Below are positions 1 to 5,698 of a stretch of DNA of 5,698 nt, piece by piece; positions within the stretch are counted from its first letter, which is position 1; every line of letters begins with the position of its first letter. Source of the DNA: an uncultured Lachnospiraceae bacterium (GTDB lineage Bacteria; Bacillota; Clostridia; Lachnospirales; Lachnospiraceae); NCBI GenBank assembly GCA_945836355.1, contig CAMALD010000107.1, forward strand, positions 1-5,698, given 5' to 3'. Below the pieces are notes generated by a model, which saw only the letters and a list, made by a program, of their open reading frames with translations, did no database searches and was not told where the DNA came from. Made by a program: the position numbers and the translations under genes.

Positions 1-31
1 ATGTCAATAGGATTTTTCACAAATTATTGCA

Positions 32-1711
32 TTACTTTTCAGCCAGGTCCTCCTCGGAGAATGCGTCCTCGATGGCTGCTCCCGGCGGTACCATCGGAAA
101 TACCTTGTCATCGCTGTCAATAATGCAGTCAATCACTACCGGCTTATTCAGTGCGATTGCCTTCTTTAATACCTCTTCCACTTCCTCGCACTTCGTGATG
201 CGGAACGCTTCTGCCCCCATCGCCTGTGCCAGCTTGACAAAATCAACACTGTCGTTGAGCACGGTGTTGGAATAACGCTTTCCGTAAAACAGGGTCTGCC
301 ACTGACGCACCATACCGAGCACCGAATTGTTAAACACAATCTCAATAATCGGAATCTGGTAGCGCGCTGCGGTCGCAATCTCATTCATATTCATGCGGAA
401 GCATCCGTCACCGGCAATATTGACCACCGTCTTATCCGGTCTGGCCAGCTTGACACCCATGCTTGCTCCCAGACCATAGCCCATCGTTCCGAGACCGCCG
501 GAGGTAATCAGCGTCCGAGGCTGCTTAAACTTGTAAAACTGTGCCGCCCACATCTGGTGCTGTCCTACTTCCGTGGTGATGATAGCGTCGCCGCCCGTCA
601 CCTCGTAAAGCTTCTCCATGATGTACGGACCGGTCAGCACATCCTTGTGGTAGGTCAGCGGCTTCTGCTCGCCCAGAGCCTGCACCTTCTTCACCCACTC
701 GGCATGGTTCTGCTGCGTGAGCTTTTTATTGATGCGGCTTAAGATTTCCTTTACATCACCGATGACGCTCGCATCAACCGTGATATTTTTATTAATCTCT
801 GCCGGATCCACATCAAACTGAATAATCTTGGCATTGTAAGCAAATTTCTTGGTATTGCCGGTAACACGGTCAGAAAATCTCGCGCCGACGGTAACCAGCA
901 GGTCGCACTCGGTTACGCTGTAGTTTGCAGCCTTGGTACCGTGCATGCCGAGCATACCGGTATAACGCGCATCCTCACCGCTAAATGCACCCTTGCCCAT
1001 AAGGGAATCGGTGACAGGAGCGTCCATAAGGTCCACAAACTGCTTTAATTCCTCGGATGCACCGGAAATGACAGCGCCGCCACCGACAAAAATCATCGGC
1101 TTCTTTGCCTCTGAAAGCATCTTTACTGCCCTGTCGATATCCTCCTCGGTAATTTTCTCGGTGCTGCGTGCAATCGGCTCGATTTCCTGCTTCTCATATT
1201 CGGTCACGGCACTGGTAACGTCCTTTGTGATATCAATCAGCACCGGTCCCGGTCTGCCGGTCTGCGCAATCTTGAATGCACGGCGGATGGTCGGTGCGAG
1301 CTCGTTGATATCCTTGACGATAAAGCTATACTTCGTAATCGGCATGGTAACGCCTGCGATATCAATCTCCTGGAAGCTGTCCTTGCCTAGAAGCGGCACG
1401 GTTACGTTTGCAGTGATGGCAACCAGCGGAACAGAATCCATATATGCGGTAGCAATACCGGTGACCAGATTCGTAGCACCCGGACCGGAGGTCGCCATGC
1501 AGACACCAACCCTGCCCGTAGCGCGCGCATATCCGTCTGCCGCGTGGGACGCGCCCTGCTCGTGGGATGTCAGAATGTGCTTGATTTCTCCGGAATGTTT
1601 GTACAATGCGTCATATACGTTCAAAATGCAACCGCCCGGGTAACCGAATACGGTATCAACGCCCTGCTCTTTCAAACACTCAATAATGATTTCAGAACCG
1701 TTTAACTGCAT
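32..1711 (-). CDS. ilvB: Acetolactate synthase (acetohydroxyacid synthase), large catalytic subunit
   Basis: This 559-residue ThDP- and FAD-dependent cytoplasmic enzyme condenses two pyruvates to 2-acetolactate, or pyruvate with 2-oxobutyrate, the first common step of valine, leucine and isoleucine synthesis. Length is normal for the family. Visible in order: an N-terminal ThDP (pyrimidine-binding) domain at about 3-170 with the catalytic glutamate E51 in SHEQGASHAADGYAR, and GKDSFQE at 109-115; a central FAD-type domain at about 190-325 with GARFSDRVTG (276-285); and a C-terminal ThDP domain with EVGQHQMW (381-388) and the diphosphate/Mg motif GDG (434-436) ending in NN (461-462). W471 matches the conserved substrate-channel tryptophan. 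The start is supported by AAGGGGAG seven bases upstream of ATG. It follows ilvD by 67 bp with no terminator between, so they are probably cotranscribed under the T-box. The catabolic AlsS type is less likely given the FAD-type motif and biosynthetic context. No small subunit gene is visible. Confidence 0.97.
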   Translation of the reverse strand: MQLNGSEIIIECLKEQGVDTVFGYPGGCILNVYDALYKHSGEIKHILTSHEQGASHAADGYARATGRVGVCMATSGPGATNLVTGIATAYMDSVPLVAITANVTVPLLGKDSFQEIDIAGVTMPITKYSFIVKDINELAPTIRRAFKIAQTGRPGPVLIDITKDVTSAVTEYEKQEIEPIARSTEKITEEDIDRAVKMLSEAKKPMIFVGGGAVISGASEELKQFVDLMDAPVTDSLMGKGAFSGEDARYTGMLGMHGTKAANYSVTECDLLVTVGARFSDRVTGNTKKFAYNAKIIQFDVDPAEINKNITVDASVIGDVKEILSRINKKLTQQNHAEWVKKVQALGEQKPLTYHKDVLTGPYIMEKLYEVTGGDAIITTEVGQHQMWAAQFYKFKQPRTLITSGGLGTMGYGLGASMGVKLARPDKTVVNIAGDGCFRMNMNEIATAARYQIPIIEIVFNNSVLGMVRQWQTLFYGKRYSNTVLNDSVDFVKLAQAMGAEAFRITKCEEVEEVLKKAIALNKPVVIDCIIDSDDKVFPMVPPGAAIEDAFSEEDLAEK

Positions 1712-1778
1712 ATTGTTCTCCCCTTTTTACTAAGATAATTTATTTCTGCCCTTTTCCATTCTTCCATGTAAAGGAAAC

Positions 1779-3443
1779 TTATTTAATCTCAAGAATTGCT
1801 CCCCGGTTTCCGGAGGTTACCATCGACGCATAGCGTGCCAGATAGCCTGTGGTAATCTTCGGCTGTCTCGGCTGCCAGTTTGCACGTCTCCTTGCAAGCT
1901 CTTCATCCGATACCGCGAGCTCCAGCTTGTTTGCCGGGATATCAATCTTGATGATATCGCCTTCTTCAACCAATGCAATCGGGCCGCCGACTGCCGCCTC
2001 AGGAGATACATGCCCGATGGAAGCACCGCGGGAAGCCCCGGAGAAACGTCCATCGGTAATCAGCGCTACGGAGGAGCCAAGCCCCATACCTGCGATAGCA
2101 GAGGTCGGATTCAGCATCTCTCTCATACCAGGACCACCCTTCGGCCCCTCGTAACGGATTACCACCACATCGCCTGCTACAATCTTGCCGCCCTTGATGG
2201 CTGCAATTGCATCCTCCTCGCAGTCAAATACCCTTGCCGGACCTTCATGTACCATCATCTCCGGCACTACCGCAGAACGCTTAACCACGCCGGAATCCGG
2301 CGCCAGATTTCCCTTGAGCACTGCAATGCCGCCGGTCTCGCTGTACGGGTTCTCCACCGGACGGATAACCTCCGGATTGCGATTGACTGCATCCTTGATG
2401 TTCTCCCCGACGGTCTTGCCGGTTACGGTCATACAGTTCAAATCCAGCAGCCCCTTCTTGCTGATTTCCTTCATAACAGCATAGATGCCGCCTGCCTCGT
2501 TGAGGTCTTCCATATAGGTAGGTCCGGCCGGTGCCAGATGACAGAGATTCGGTGTCTTTGCACTGATTTCATTTGCGATATCCACATTGAGCTCCACACC
2601 TGCCTCATGCGCAATCGCCGGAAGATGAAGCATACTGTTCGTCGAGCAGCCGAGCGCCATATCCATCGTCAGAGCATTGCGGAACGCCGCCTCGGTCATG
2701 ATGTCACGCGGACGGATGTTTTTGCGGAGCATCTCCATTACCTGCATGCCTGCATGCTTGGCAAGCTTGATACGCTCGGAATATACTGCCGGAATGGTAC
2801 CGTTGCCCTGTAAGCCCATACCAAGCACCTCCGTCAGGCAGTTCATGCTGTTTGCGGTATACATACCGGAGCAGGACCCACAGGTCGGACAGGTCTTGCA
2901 CTCGAACTCCATCACATCCTCTTCCGTCATGGTACCCGCCGCATAGGAGCCAACTGCCTCAAACATGCTCGAAAGACTGGTCTTGTGCCCCTTGACGTGC
3001 CCTGCAAGCATCGGACCGCCGCTGACAAATACGGTCGGGATATTGAGTCTGGCTGCTGCCATCAAAAGTCCCGGTACATTCTTATCACAGTTCGGCACCA
3101 TTACCAGCGCATCGAACGCATGAGCCATCGCCATTGCCTCGGTGGAATCCGCAATCAGGTCACGGGTCACAAGAGAATACTTCATTCCGACGTGCCCCAT
3201 TGCAATACCGTCACATACAGCGATTGCCGGGAACATAATCGGCGTACCGCCTGCCATTGCAACCCCCATCTTGACGGCGTTGACAATCTTGTCAAGGTTC
3301 ATATGTCCCGGTACAATCTCATTATAGGAGCTGACAATGCCGACCAGCGGGCGCTCCAGCTCTTCCTTTGTCATACCGAGTGCGTTAAACAGGGAACGGT
3401 GCGGTGCCTGCTGCATTCCCTTTGTTACTGAATCACTTCTCAT
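1779..3443 (-). CDS. ilvD: Dihydroxy-acid dehydratase
   Basis: This 554-residue iron-sulfur enzyme dehydrates 2,3-dihydroxy-isovalerate and 2,3-dihydroxy-3-methylvalerate to the 2-oxo acids that are transaminated to valine and isoleucine. It is full length for the IlvD/Edd family. Visible signatures: [15 protein letters not shown] (77-91); PNCDKNVPG (117-125), with cluster cysteine C119, metal ligand D120 and K121, the lysine carbamylated in characterised members; [16 protein letters not shown] (187-202), with C191; [18 protein letters not shown] (265-282); [12 protein letters not shown] (432-443); and GRFSGASRG (465-473), which carries the serine proposed as catalytic base. Near residue 45 it has VPGHMNL, as in E. 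coli IlvD (VPGH), not the PCN motif of [2Fe-2S] dehydratases, so an oxygen-sensitive [4Fe-4S] cluster is inferred. AAAGGAGG lies nine bases before the ATG. It is the first gene after the T-box leader, upstream of ilvB. Confidence 0.98.
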   Translation of the reverse strand: MRSDSVTKGMQQAPHRSLFNALGMTKEELERPLVGIVSSYNEIVPGHMNLDKIVNAVKMGVAMAGGTPIMFPAIAVCDGIAMGHVGMKYSLVTRDLIADSTEAMAMAHAFDALVMVPNCDKNVPGLLMAAARLNIPTVFVSGGPMLAGHVKGHKTSLSSMFEAVGSYAAGTMTEEDVMEFECKTCPTCGSCSGMYTANSMNCLTEVLGMGLQGNGTIPAVYSERIKLAKHAGMQVMEMLRKNIRPRDIMTEAAFRNALTMDMALGCSTNSMLHLPAIAHEAGVELNVDIANEISAKTPNLCHLAPAGPTYMEDLNEAGGIYAVMKEISKKGLLDLNCMTVTGKTVGENIKDAVNRNPEVIRPVENPYSETGGIAVLKGNLAPDSGVVKRSAVVPEMMVHEGPARVFDCEEDAIAAIKGGKIVAGDVVVIRYEGPKGGPGMREMLNPTSAIAGMGLGSSVALITDGRFSGASRGASIGHVSPEAAVGGPIALVEEGDIIKIDIPANKLELAVSDEELARRRANWQPRQPKITTGYLARYASMVTSGNRGAILEIK

Positions 3444-3475
3444 CTTCCATTTCCTCCTTTTTTGAAATCCTCAAG

Positions 3476-3602
3476 CGTGCGTATCCCCGAAGGTTCGTCG
3501 CTTTACAGGAACGAAGTTTCCCATAAAGGGACAATGAATCTCGCTTGCAAGATTCTACGCGTCTGGCGCGTGTTGCTTTAGCAACTTAACACCTTACGCA
3601 CG
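3476..3602 (-). other. Multi-hairpin structured segment between T-box terminator and ilvD
   Basis: This non-coding stretch would be part of the read-through ilv leader. An 8-bp perfect inverted repeat, CGTGCGTA at 3476-3483 with TACGCACG at 3595-3602, encloses it; AGGT (3491-3494) with ACCT (3591-3594) can extend that stem past a bulge. Inside are five successive small hairpins, read on the plus strand: TTCGT/ACGAA (3494-3515), TCCC/GGGA (3519-3531), GAATCT/AGATTC (3536-3555), ACGCG/CGCGT (3557-3571) and GTTGC/GCAAC (3572-3585). The 3595-3600 strand can instead form a local UUCG-tetraloop hairpin with 3605-3610. I do not recognise the element. It could be a dispersed intergenic repeat, a small palindromic mobile remnant, or a folded regulatory RNA. 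The pairing is read from sequence; function is unknown. Confidence 0.5.
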
Positions 3603-3625
3603 AATGCGCATCCTTAGCGGAGCGA

Positions 3626-3670
3626 TTTTTGCATTATAGGAAATTGTCACAATTTGCTATAATGTAAAAA
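3626..3670. repeat. 45-bp near-perfect palindrome overlapping the T-box terminator tail
   Basis: The core is AAATTGT-C-ACAATTT (3641-3655). It is flanked by CATTATAG (3632-3639) and its complement CTATAATG (3657-3664), then by TTTTT (3626-3630) and AAAAA (3666-3670). The 22-bp arms have only two mismatched pairs (3640/3656 and 3631/3665) around a single central base. The right end lies in the A-tract that encodes the T-box terminator U-run. It could form an RNA hairpin in the read-through transcript, act as a DNA operator, or mark the edge of an inserted element. The symmetry places TATAAT on both strands, but no convincing -35 accompanies either copy. Confidence 0.8.
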
Positions 3671-3700
3671 AACGCCCTAAGCCGGTTACAGCTTAGGGCG
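3666..3700 (-). terminator. T-box intrinsic terminator of the ilv leader
   Basis: A perfect 10-bp stem (CGCCCTAAGC/GCTTAGGGCG) with an 8-nt loop is followed in the minus-strand transcript by seven U residues. Its 5' arm contains the CCUAAG that the T-box sequence captures in the alternative antiterminator, so the two structures exclude each other. No other terminator was seen between the pepT stop and this point, so it may also end pepT read-through transcripts. Confidence 0.94.
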
Positions 3701-3930
3701 AATGCAATCATCCGTGGTACCACCTAAATTCAGAATCTCTTCTGCTCTCTGCAGATACTCGCCATGCGAATATCCTCCTCCCTGTAACGTAGGAGCATAC
3801 GCCGGAATCTAATAGGTAAAACCGTTTTTCCCGGGGCTCATAGGCTACTTCACTGCACGTTTCACGAAGACTTACACCAGCCGCCTTCTCTCTTGGCATC
3901 CGCGTGTCAGATACTCCTCCTAATCATCGC
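3666..3930 (-). promoter_or_regulatory. T-box riboswitch, probable tRNA-Val specificity, upstream of ilvD-ilvB
   Basis: The leader RNA shows the T-box parts in the right order. Stem I has a GAGUA motif (3912-3916), the apical AGAGAG followed by GGCGGCUGGUG, and a specifier context GAA-GUA-GCCUAUGAG with GUA at 3846-3848. Stem III is CAGAA-GAGA-UUCUG (3731-3744). The T-box sequence UUUAGGUGGUACCACGG (3712-3728) can pair UUUAGG with CCUAAG (3692-3697) as an antiterminator competing with the terminator. GUA codes valine; the shifted readings UAG (stop) and AGC (serine) do not fit an ilv operon. The last base of the UGGU bulge is U, complementary to discriminator A, as expected for tRNA-Val. By the known mechanism, uncharged tRNA binding codon and bulge stabilises the antiterminator and permits transcription of ilvD-ilvB. 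The base of stem I was not resolved pair by pair, and specificity is inferred. Confidence 0.93.
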
Positions 3931-3937
3931 CTGTCTC

Positions 3938-3980
3938 AACGCAACACCCTGCGACATTCCGTTTCACAATCTGTTGCGTT
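3938..3980 (-). other. Perfect 9-bp leader hairpin 5' of T-box stem I
   Basis: In the transcript AACGCAACA (3972-3980) is exactly complementary to TGTTGCGTT (3938-3946), separated by 25 nt. It starts about 23 nt after the predicted transcription start and ends just before stem I. It is not part of the usual T-box core and has no U-tract, so it is not a terminator. It may stabilise the 5' end or help fold stem I. Confidence 0.6.
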
Positions 3981-4010
3981 AAATCATCACAATGCTATTG
4001 ATTGGAGATT

Positions 4011-4039
4011 AGTTTATCAGATAATTGCTTAATTGTCAA
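4011..4039 (-). promoter_or_regulatory. Predicted sigma-A promoter of the ilvD-ilvB T-box leader
   Basis: A consensus -35 TTGACA (4034-4039) is followed by 17 bp and a 4/6-match -10, TAAACT (4011-4016), on the minus strand. Transcription would start near the A at 4003, giving a 5' leader of about 560 nt to ilvD, or a terminated RNA of about 338 nt. The -35 lies only 8 bp beyond the pepT stop codon. No operator was recognised. Confidence 0.75.
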
Positions 4040-4046
4040 CCAAAAA

Positions 4047-5267
4047 TTATGCGTTCTGCTGTGTTGCGATTTCAATCAGCAGCTCCACGCATTTCTCCAT
4101 ATCCTGCACGGAGATGTACTCGTATTTACCATGGAAATTATGCCCGCCGGTGCACAGATTCGGGCACGGCAGACCCATATAGGACAATCTCGCCCCGTCC
4201 GTGCCACCGCGAATCGGCGTGACAACCGGCTCGATACCAAGCTTTTTCATCGCCTTCATGGCATTCTCCACCAAATCCATATGGTCGGCAAGCTTCTCCC
4301 TCATATTGTAATAGGAATCCTTCATCACCAGCTCCACCGTACCCTCGCCGTACTTGGCATTGAGGAACTCTACCGCCCGGGCAAACAGTCTCTTTTTCTC
4401 TTCAAACTTCACGCGGTCATGGTCACGGATAATGTATCCCATGGTCGCCTCCTCCACCGAGCCGGTCATGCAGTCCAGATGGAAAAAGCCCTCGTAGCCC
4501 TCGGTATAAGCAGGCTTCTGCTCCTCCGGGAGCATTTTCTCCAATTCCATGCCAATCAGCAGCGCGTTCTTCATCTGCCCCTTTGCCGAGCCCGGATGGA
4601 TGCTTGTGCCGTGAAGCAATACCTTCGCTCCTGCCGCATTAAAGTTTTCATACTCGAGCTCACCGACGGCGCCCCCGTCCACCGTGTAGGCACCTTCCGC
4701 GCCAAAGCCCTCCACATCAAAAAAATCCACTCCTCTGCCAACCTCTTCATCCGGAGTAAATCCAATCCGTATCTCACCATGCTCAAGCTCCGGATGGTTC
4801 AGCAAATATTCCGCCATCGTCATAATCTCCGCCACACCGGCCTTATCGTCCGCACCCAGCAGTGTCGTGCCATCCGTGACAATCAATTCCTTGCCAATCT
4901 CCTCTTTCAATGCCGGAAACTGCTTAACCGAAAGCACAATGCCTTGCTCCTCATTCAGTACCACATCGCCGCCCTGATAGGAAATCAGCTTTGCCCTGAC
5001 ATTCCTGCCGCTGATAGCAGGTGAGGTGTCCATATGCGAAATAAATCCCAGGGTCGGAAGCTGCTTTTTGCTCGTTGCCGGTATGGTAGCATACACATAG
5101 CAGTTTTCCCCGGTGCGCACATCAACGGCACCGATTTCCTTTAATTCCTCCGCCAGACGATTGGCAAGCTCCCACTGTTTCCCGGTGCTCGGCACCATCT
5201 CCATCTCATCCTTCGACTGGGTATCAATCGCAATATACTCCAAAAAACGTTCCTTGACCGTACGCAT
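4047..5267 (-). CDS. pepT: Peptidase T (tripeptide aminopeptidase), M20B family
   Basis: This 406-residue cytoplasmic di-zinc aminopeptidase removes the N-terminal residue from tripeptides, finishing breakdown of imported or internal peptides. It is full length for PepT. Expected residues are present at positions matching enterobacterial PepT: H78 and D80 in SHMDTSP, bridging D140 in GADDKAG, general base E174 and ligand E175 in TPDEE, D197 in VDGG, and H379 in [19 protein letters not shown] (219-230) belongs to the inserted dimerisation (lid) domain typical of M20 enzymes, and [10 protein letters not shown] (353-362) is the usual C-terminal substrate-site motif. There is no signal peptide or membrane segment. 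GGAGGGAAGG lies just before the ATG, supporting this start. It has its own promoter and appears monocistronic, but no terminator lies between its stop and the ilv promoter, so read-through into the T-box leader is possible. Confidence 0.97.
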   Translation of the reverse strand: MRTVKERFLEYIAIDTQSKDEMEMVPSTGKQWELANRLAEELKEIGAVDVRTGENCYVYATIPATSKKQLPTLGFISHMDTSPAISGRNVRAKLISYQGGDVVLNEEQGIVLSVKQFPALKEEIGKELIVTDGTTLLGADDKAGVAEIMTMAEYLLNHPELEHGEIRIGFTPDEEVGRGVDFFDVEGFGAEGAYTVDGGAVGELEYENFNAAGAKVLLHGTSIHPGSAKGQMKNALLIGMELEKMLPEEQKPAYTEGYEGFFHLDCMTGSVEEATMGYIIRDHDRVKFEEKKRLFARAVEFLNAKYGEGTVELVMKDSYYNMREKLADHMDLVENAMKAMKKLGIEPVVTPIRGGTDGARLSYMGLPCPNLCTGGHNFHGKYEYISVQDMEKCVELLIEIATQQNA

Positions 5268-5371
5268 AATCCTTCCCTCCGGTTATCCTTCTACTGCACC
5301 GATAACGGCGCATATTGTTCTTCGCAACAAATACTCGCTATATCTTCTTCATACTTATCCCGTATATTACT

Positions 5372-5400
5372 TTTATACAATTTACATTGCAAAATGTCAA
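5372..5400 (-). promoter_or_regulatory. Predicted sigma-A promoter of pepT
   Basis: A consensus -35 TTGACA (5395-5400), a 17-bp spacer and a near-consensus -10 TATAAA (5372-5377) read on the minus strand towards pepT, giving a 5' UTR of about 100 nt. A second TTGACA lies upstream at 5406-5411 but has no matching -10. No riboswitch or recognised operator was seen in the UTR. Confidence 0.8.
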
Positions 5401-5428
5401 TAATGTGTCAAAAAGTCATATTATGTAA

Positions 5429-5470
5429 AATATTGAGGCAGCGCCGCAGGCATTATTCACCCGCAGCGCC
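5429..5470 (-). terminator. Possible intrinsic terminator of the surface-protein gene
   Basis: GGCGCTGCGGG (5460-5470) can pair with CCTGCGGCGCT (5440-5450) over a 9-nt loop, forming an 11-bp stem that includes three G-U pairs in the minus-strand RNA. It starts 14 bp after the stop codon of the upstream gene. The following tail, GCCTCAATATTTTA, is only modestly U-rich, so termination may be weak. The position between two genes with separate promoters supports the call. Confidence 0.55.
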
Positions 5471-5484
5471 CCACATACTAATAC

Positions 5485-5698
5485 TTACTCATTCCAATAG
5501 TTGATTCCATGCTCCTTCGCATATGTCTCCGCAGCAGAACCTTTCGGGGTGACGATGGTGATATTACCAGCTCCGACGACATACCCCAATTCATCATCAC
5601 AATAGCCGAATGGTCCGTTTCCTGTATAAAAATCTTCCGCAAACACGGTCACACTGGCCGGTATCACGATTTCCACATTTTGTTTCATATTCATAAAT
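5485..5698 (-). CDS. C-terminal end of a probable BspA-like leucine-rich-repeat (LRR_5) protein, partial
   Basis: Only about 70 C-terminal codons are in the window. The reading frame is open to the right edge, and only four bases precede the first in-window ATG (5694), so no ribosome site can be judged; that ATG is probably internal. VEIVIPASVTVFAEDFY resembles one LRR_5 repeat unit (IPxSVTxIxxxAF). TPKGSAAETYAKEHGINYW resembles the closing motif common at the end of BspA-family repeat domains in gut Firmicutes and Bacteroidetes (GSxAExYAKxxGI). Such proteins are usually secreted or surface-attached, but the signal peptide and any anchor would lie outside the window. The stretch between these two motifs (GNGPFGYCDDELGYVVGAGN) does not fit the repeat well. 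No link to pepT or ilv function is apparent. Confidence 0.65.
   Translation of the reverse strand, partial: FMNMKQNVEIVIPASVTVFAEDFYTGNGPFGYCDDELGYVVGAGNITIVTPKGSAAETYAKEHGINYWNE

Noticed and set aside
2..7. TTGACA on the minus strand at the left edge, a possible -35 for the gene beyond ilvB.
   Set aside because: No -10 can be seen because the window ends; a single hexamer is not enough.
1702..1767. A 21-codon minus-strand frame (starting MEEWKRAEINYL) between ilvD and ilvB, overlapping the ilvB start.
   Set aside because: No ribosome binding site precedes its ATG and it resembles nothing recognisable. It could in principle couple translation to ilvB but nothing in the sequence supports that.
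2010..2813. A 267-codon plus-strand frame opposite ilvD, and similar long frames opposite ilvB and ilvD.
   Set aside because: These are antisense shadows of strongly conserved genes, with no recognisable motifs or ribosome sites.
3633..3663. TATAAT on the minus strand (3633-3638) and on the plus strand (3658-3663) as possible promoters.
   Set aside because: Both arise from the palindrome symmetry, and neither has a credible -35 or an extended -10 at the right distance.
3708..3899. A 63-codon minus-strand frame inside the leader as a possible leader peptide.
   Set aside because: It lies within T-box stem I through the T-box sequence, and its sequence is explained by the conserved RNA. There is no run of valine, leucine or isoleucine codons as in translation attenuators.
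4002..5024. A 340-codon plus-strand frame opposite pepT.
   Set aside because: It is an antisense shadow of pepT with no ribosome site and a composition rich in His, Arg and Leu. PepT on the other strand has all catalytic residues.
5395..5411. Two TTGACA copies 11 bp apart upstream of pepT as tandem promoters or a regulator site.
   Set aside because: Only the downstream copy has a -10 at 17 bp. The second copy in an AT-rich stretch is plausible by chance.

Overview
This window is a stretch of ordinary biosynthetic chromosome from a Gram-positive anaerobe, most likely a Lachnospiraceae-type Clostridia. That placement is inferred from the T-box leader, AGGAGG-type ribosome sites, TTGACA-17 bp-type promoters, the clostridial style of the proteins, and the tail of a BspA-like leucine-rich-repeat surface protein. 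No taxonomic search was possible. Every supported gene lies on the minus strand, so the window reads from right to left.

Right edge (5698 to 5400): the C-terminal end of a probable BspA/LRR_5 surface protein, followed by a GC-rich hairpin that may end its transcript. Next is a clear sigma-A promoter (TTGACA, 17 bp, TATAAA) for pepT, a complete 406-residue peptidase T with all expected zinc and catalytic residues.

Middle (4046 to 3444): about 600 bp without a protein gene but dense in signals. In transcription order these are a promoter starting 8 bp past the pepT stop; a perfect 9-bp hairpin at the 5' end of the leader; a complete T-box riboswitch whose specifier reads best as GUA (valine); its intrinsic terminator; a 45-bp near-perfect palindrome overlapping the terminator U-tract; and a 127-nt multi-hairpin element closed by an 8-bp long-range stem, ending shortly before the ilvD ribosome site. 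The last two parts are not explained by the T-box and are the most interesting content here.

Left half (3443 to 32): ilvD (dihydroxy-acid dehydratase), then 67 bp later ilvB (acetolactate synthase large subunit). Together they supply the first and third common steps of valine/isoleucine synthesis, which fits a valine-responsive T-box: uncharged tRNA-Val should stabilise the antiterminator and let RNA polymerase reach ilvD-ilvB. The synthase small subunit (ilvN/ilvH) and ketol-acid reductoisomerase (ilvC) are not in the window. There is no CRISPR array, transposase, tRNA or rRNA. The one candidate for something undescribed is the structured leader segment between the T-box and ilvD.
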